From contig CM049322.1 of NCBI GenBank assembly GCA_026874595.1, forward strand, positions 37,631,340-37,695,339: a stretch of 64,000 nucleotides of DNA. Reading direction: 5' to 3'. Of this stretch, positions 60,747 to 64,000 are shown one piece after another. The notes under the pieces are model-generated. The model saw only the letters and a program-made list of their open reading frames with translations, was not told the origin of the DNA and did no database searches. The translations under genes and the position numbers were made by a program. The stretch comes from Sipunculus nudus (lineage: Eukaryota; Annelida; Sipuncula; Golfingiida; Sipunculidae). Within the stretch, counting starts at the first letter, position 1. Each line of letters opens with the position of its first letter.

Positions 60747-63023
60747 CAAGTGACCCATGGGTCATGACGCTCAGCTGCCAAGCATGACCTGTGACATCAT
60801 GGACTGAGATTCACAACTTCCAGTCAAATTTTGAAGAACCAATTTGCCAATTTGTTGAAAATTTTCTATGACAACAGAAATATATATCACCTATGTCTGG
60901 TTAAAACACAGTGAATTGATGGTCTGAGGAAAAGGCATGATTGTTAAGCTATCAGGAACTATTCCAACAGCTTGCTAGAAACCTGTCAGTCTCAAAAGGA
61001 ACACCACAAAGGGCAAATATAAGATCAAAATATATAGCAAAAAATAAAGGAAATACATGCAAGAATTATTGAGAAACAGGTGTTTCTGTGTGAATTTTTA
61101 TTCAATACAAGCCAATTGTACTGCACTTTTATAAATGATGGTAAAATTTATTCAGAAATATTTGACCCAATCCTTTACAAGATTACATAAATATACATCC
61201 AACTGCATTCACTTTAACTGTTCTTGAGATAATATGATCAAAAGGAATTAAAAGATGGTTGCCTGGTGGCCATATTGGACTTCTAGCAAGTCTGATATCA
61301 GACAATAAACATTCTCTAAATCGGACCAAACATTAACAAAAATTACTGAAACTGCACTGAAGAAAGAATTTCTAAGGTGGCTAACTGGCAGACATAATGG
61401 ATTTCTGACAAGTATGACATTTGATATCCCACATTCCCCAATAAGAGACCAAACTTGGGGCACATTATCCAGTAATGAATGCCCAAAATAATTCAAAAGG
61501 CATGTCCAGGCCCTCATATCAGATTTATACATATGCAATTGTAAAAAGTGTAAGTCCAATATTTTTTATTATCACTCTGCTTTTCAATGGGGTCAGCAGG
61601 GTAGGTAAACTGCCAAACCTGAAAGAAAAGAAATGCAGAAAGCATGACTAAGAGTCTTGAAATAAAACAAAAAGCCATCCTAAATCAAGGTACACATCCA
61701 CATATTATGAGAACAAACACCTGCTTTTATATGTGGTGATATATATTAAAATATTCAGATATCTAGGAAACTAAGTTTATTGCTAGGATTCTATAAAATG
61801 AACTGCAAGATGTTCCCATCTAGCTAAACCTTAATACTATACTCTCATAGTCTTAATGCCTGGCTGAAGCATTCTGACAACAGTGTTTTTGTTATGAAGT
61901 AACGAGGTACTTATCACTGAGCCTTATCACTTAATAGGCTGATACAAAAGGGAGTCATATGTCACCAGTGTCACTCACAATTACAGCCACACAGGGAGAT
62001 GTACCAGCTGGAGTGGGATTGTTATATATACAAGAAAAATAGAGAGTGTCTATAAAATAAGTAATTGTGAACATCCCTGACCTATGACCTTGGCCTTTTG
62101 CCCATATCTCAACTGGATTTTTTCTAAATGATGGGTAACTACTAACCACTTAAATCTGGTGTAATTACTTGGCAACCAATGGGTGAATAACTTTGACCTG
62201 CAACCTTTAACCTGCTGACCAGCTGACCCCAAAATCAATAAGTTATTTATTCAGGCAAAAAGACCCATAAATATGAAGTTTGAGTCAAACTGAGTGATGC
62301 ATAGATGTAGCATATGTGAAAGACAGTTTTGGTTTAGGTTTGGGTTGAACAGTTATACTTGAAATATGCTCACAAGCATTTAGAACAATTAAATATTGTG
62401 ACCTTGACCTTTGACTTTTTGACCTCAACATTTATAGGCTTCTTCTCTTGTTGGTAGGTAAGCCATATATGACAGATGGAAGGTACAGATTGAAAAGTTT
62501 GCCTGAAAATGACTCCATGCAAGAAGTTGGTGCTGTGAACTTGACCTTTGACCTCAAAATCAACAGGTCTTTTCCCCTGTTAGCAGAGAAGCGATATCAG
62601 TGCTGGAAGGTTTGGAATGAAAAGTCTAGCTTGAAATGTGGCCACAACCTTTTCAAAGAAGTGGACCCTGTGACCCTGACCTTTTGACCTAAAAAAAATA
62701 TGGTTCTTCCCCTGTTGGTAGGTGAGCTGTATGTGAAAGATGGAAGGGTTGGGATGAAAATTTTGTCTCAAAGAGTTATTTCTGAGGGGTGCAAACACAC
62801 CCCATAACTTTGAGAATATAGGTCGCAGTGACCTAATTTCACGTTTGCAAGGAGATCTTTTTATAACCTCTAAGACTGCATAGGGTTCATGGCCCTAGCC
62901 CCTACGGTTACGATTTGTGCCCTGCTAACGGACGGTCGGCCGGCCGGACGGACAGACGGAAGGACGACGGACAAAGACCCATCGCTATAGCCCAGCATGA
63001 CTGAAAGTCAGCTGAGATAAAAA
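60747..63023 (+). repeat. Family S type I element, complete
   Basis: The best complete type I copy: 5' CAAGTGACCCATGGGTCATG, blocks shared with 3470-5530, TGACCT-rich units (62080-62800), ACGG tail (62925-62975), agaccCATCGCTATAGC block, and hairpin CAGCATGACTGAAAGTCAGCTG. About 2.3 kb. It contains the empty site for the nested type II element and the uninterrupted unit for the 54.8-kb SINE. Confidence 0.85.
62542..62554 (-). promoter_or_regulatory. Perfect DR1 nuclear-receptor site in a repeat
   Basis: Plus strand TGACCTTTGACCT in the type I element. A degenerate neighbour (TGACCTTTGACTT) lies at about 62405-62417. Confidence 0.4.
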
Positions 63024-63087
63024 TGGAAAAAAAATTGGGGGGGGGGGGGGGACTGATTGGTCTAACACAATGTTTTTATAACCTTTT

Positions 63088-63290
63088 TGAATTGAACAAA
63101 AACATATAACTTTAAATTCGCTGTGTTCTTCTTTTGGAATATTTCTAAACACGACACCTACAAGATAGCGATATTCTCCATATTATACATATCATGAATT
63201 GAACATAAAACACATAACTTTAAATTCGCTCTGTTCTTCTTTTGGAATATTTCTAAACACGACACCTACAAGATAGCGATATTCTCCATA
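63088..63290. repeat. 108-bp tandem direct repeat, two copies
   Basis: The stretch from ATTGAACA to GATATTCTCCATAT occurs twice with a 108-bp period and only a few differences, so it is a recent tandem duplication. Confidence 0.9.
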
Positions 63291-64000
63291 TCATACATAA
63301 ATATTTAAATCACATTACAAGGTAAATGTTAATTGATGGCCTATAGATATTTTAAATATTAATAATTTTTATAATATGCCTTTATCATAATATTTCAAAT
63401 AACCCCTTAAGGACACAATTTTCGATATAAAATTTAGATATTTCTGATAATATTCCATATTTGCTGGCAGTTCTTGATGAAGAGCTCCTGTTGTAAGATA
63501 TCAAAACTACGTATCAGCTCTCTTAATTATAATAGGATTTGCCCACTGATAAGCCACCCTTAAAGGGTAAAGAAGACTGTTCTGGGCACCGTGTAAAAAC
63601 ACCTCTTTTCTCGTGCTTGAATAATTCAGTGGCAAACGTCTGGTCGGCATTTGATTGAGTGTTGTTGATGTGCAAAGGGACTAAACTTTAATCGACATAA
63701 GGTGAAATCCAGTATATGTCGCGATTGTTCTAGTTCTCTGCTTATCACGTTTACAAATTGACTGGCGGCACATCTTTTGCCAAGTTATATCATTGATTGT
63801 GTATTAAAAAGTAAGTTTGGTTATTCACCTCATTAACGAATAAATAAATCACCATACAGGGTTCATCTCAATTAATGTTATAACGTGTATATTTAATTAT
63901 TAATTCAGATCACACCTTAAATTCCATTTTCTATATATATATATATATATTATATAAGTATGCTTATTTATGCTGGTGCACAAATTGTAATTGTATTTTG
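63291..64000. other. AT-rich DNA with (TA)n near 63932-63950, no gene recognised
   Basis: No exon, repeat end or RNA gene is supported in this stretch up to the window edge. Confidence 0.4.

Overview
This is eukaryotic, intron-rich, AT-rich DNA with no prokaryotic-style gene runs. The longest open frames are short, TA microsatellites are frequent, and interspersed repeats fill well over half of the window. The repeat types (long palindrome-ended elements with tandem cores and ACGG/ACAG tails, gypsy and L1/Tx1-like remnants, tRNA-type SINEs, piggyBac, a Harbinger-like MITE) suggest a marine invertebrate, most likely a mollusc. That placement is inference; no marker gene fixes the species.

The host signal lies on the minus strand as small exons. 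Reading from high to low coordinates: a Lys/Arg-rich microexon (60.15 kb); a RING-finger exon that may be a first coding exon (48.71-48.86 kb); a microexon (45.73 kb); a truncated copy of a CARD-like exon (41.95 kb); a 69-nt microexon (38.3 kb); an orphan exon-like frame (33.3 kb); a CARD-like domain split over two exons (31.67-31.82 and 30.57-30.72 kb); two more 69-nt microexons (24.35 and 23.58 kb); four 51-nt microexons, one decayed (14.4, 12.2, 8.9, 7.4 kb); and a second RING exon (0.65-0.81 kb). All intact modules can be joined in the same phase: microexons and the 0.7-kb RING exon are phase 1 on both sides, and the two CARD exons together are also phase 1-1. I read this as a locus, or tandem loci, of a RING/CARD gene family that grows by duplicating in-frame cassettes. 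Whether it is one gene or several cannot be decided from sequence alone.

A segmental duplication explains much of the middle: copy A at about 20.15-30.66 kb and copy B at about 33.83-42.04 kb. Copy A later received a piggyBac-like insertion and a 770-bp tandem duplication; copy B received a solo LTR and a TIR element with a 9-bp target duplication.

The dominant repeat family (called family S here) begins with a palindrome around TGACCCATGGGTCA and ends in an ACGG/ACAG-rich tail and a hairpin closing on GAGCTAAAA. Its interior varies: about 337-bp tandem units in some copies, TGACCT-rich units in others. Every recognisable copy lies in plus orientation, opposite to the host exons. The family carries perfect consensus nuclear-receptor sites: AGGTCACAGTGACCT twice, and AGGTCAAAGGTCA-type DR1 sites at least five times. 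Other mobile DNA includes a Harbinger-like MITE (10.1-10.8 kb), an L1/Tx1-like LINE relic (42.2-44.4 kb), a SINE-like sequence (50.1 kb), an internally deleted gypsy element (51.4-53.0 kb) and a SINE with 12-bp target duplications (54.8 kb).
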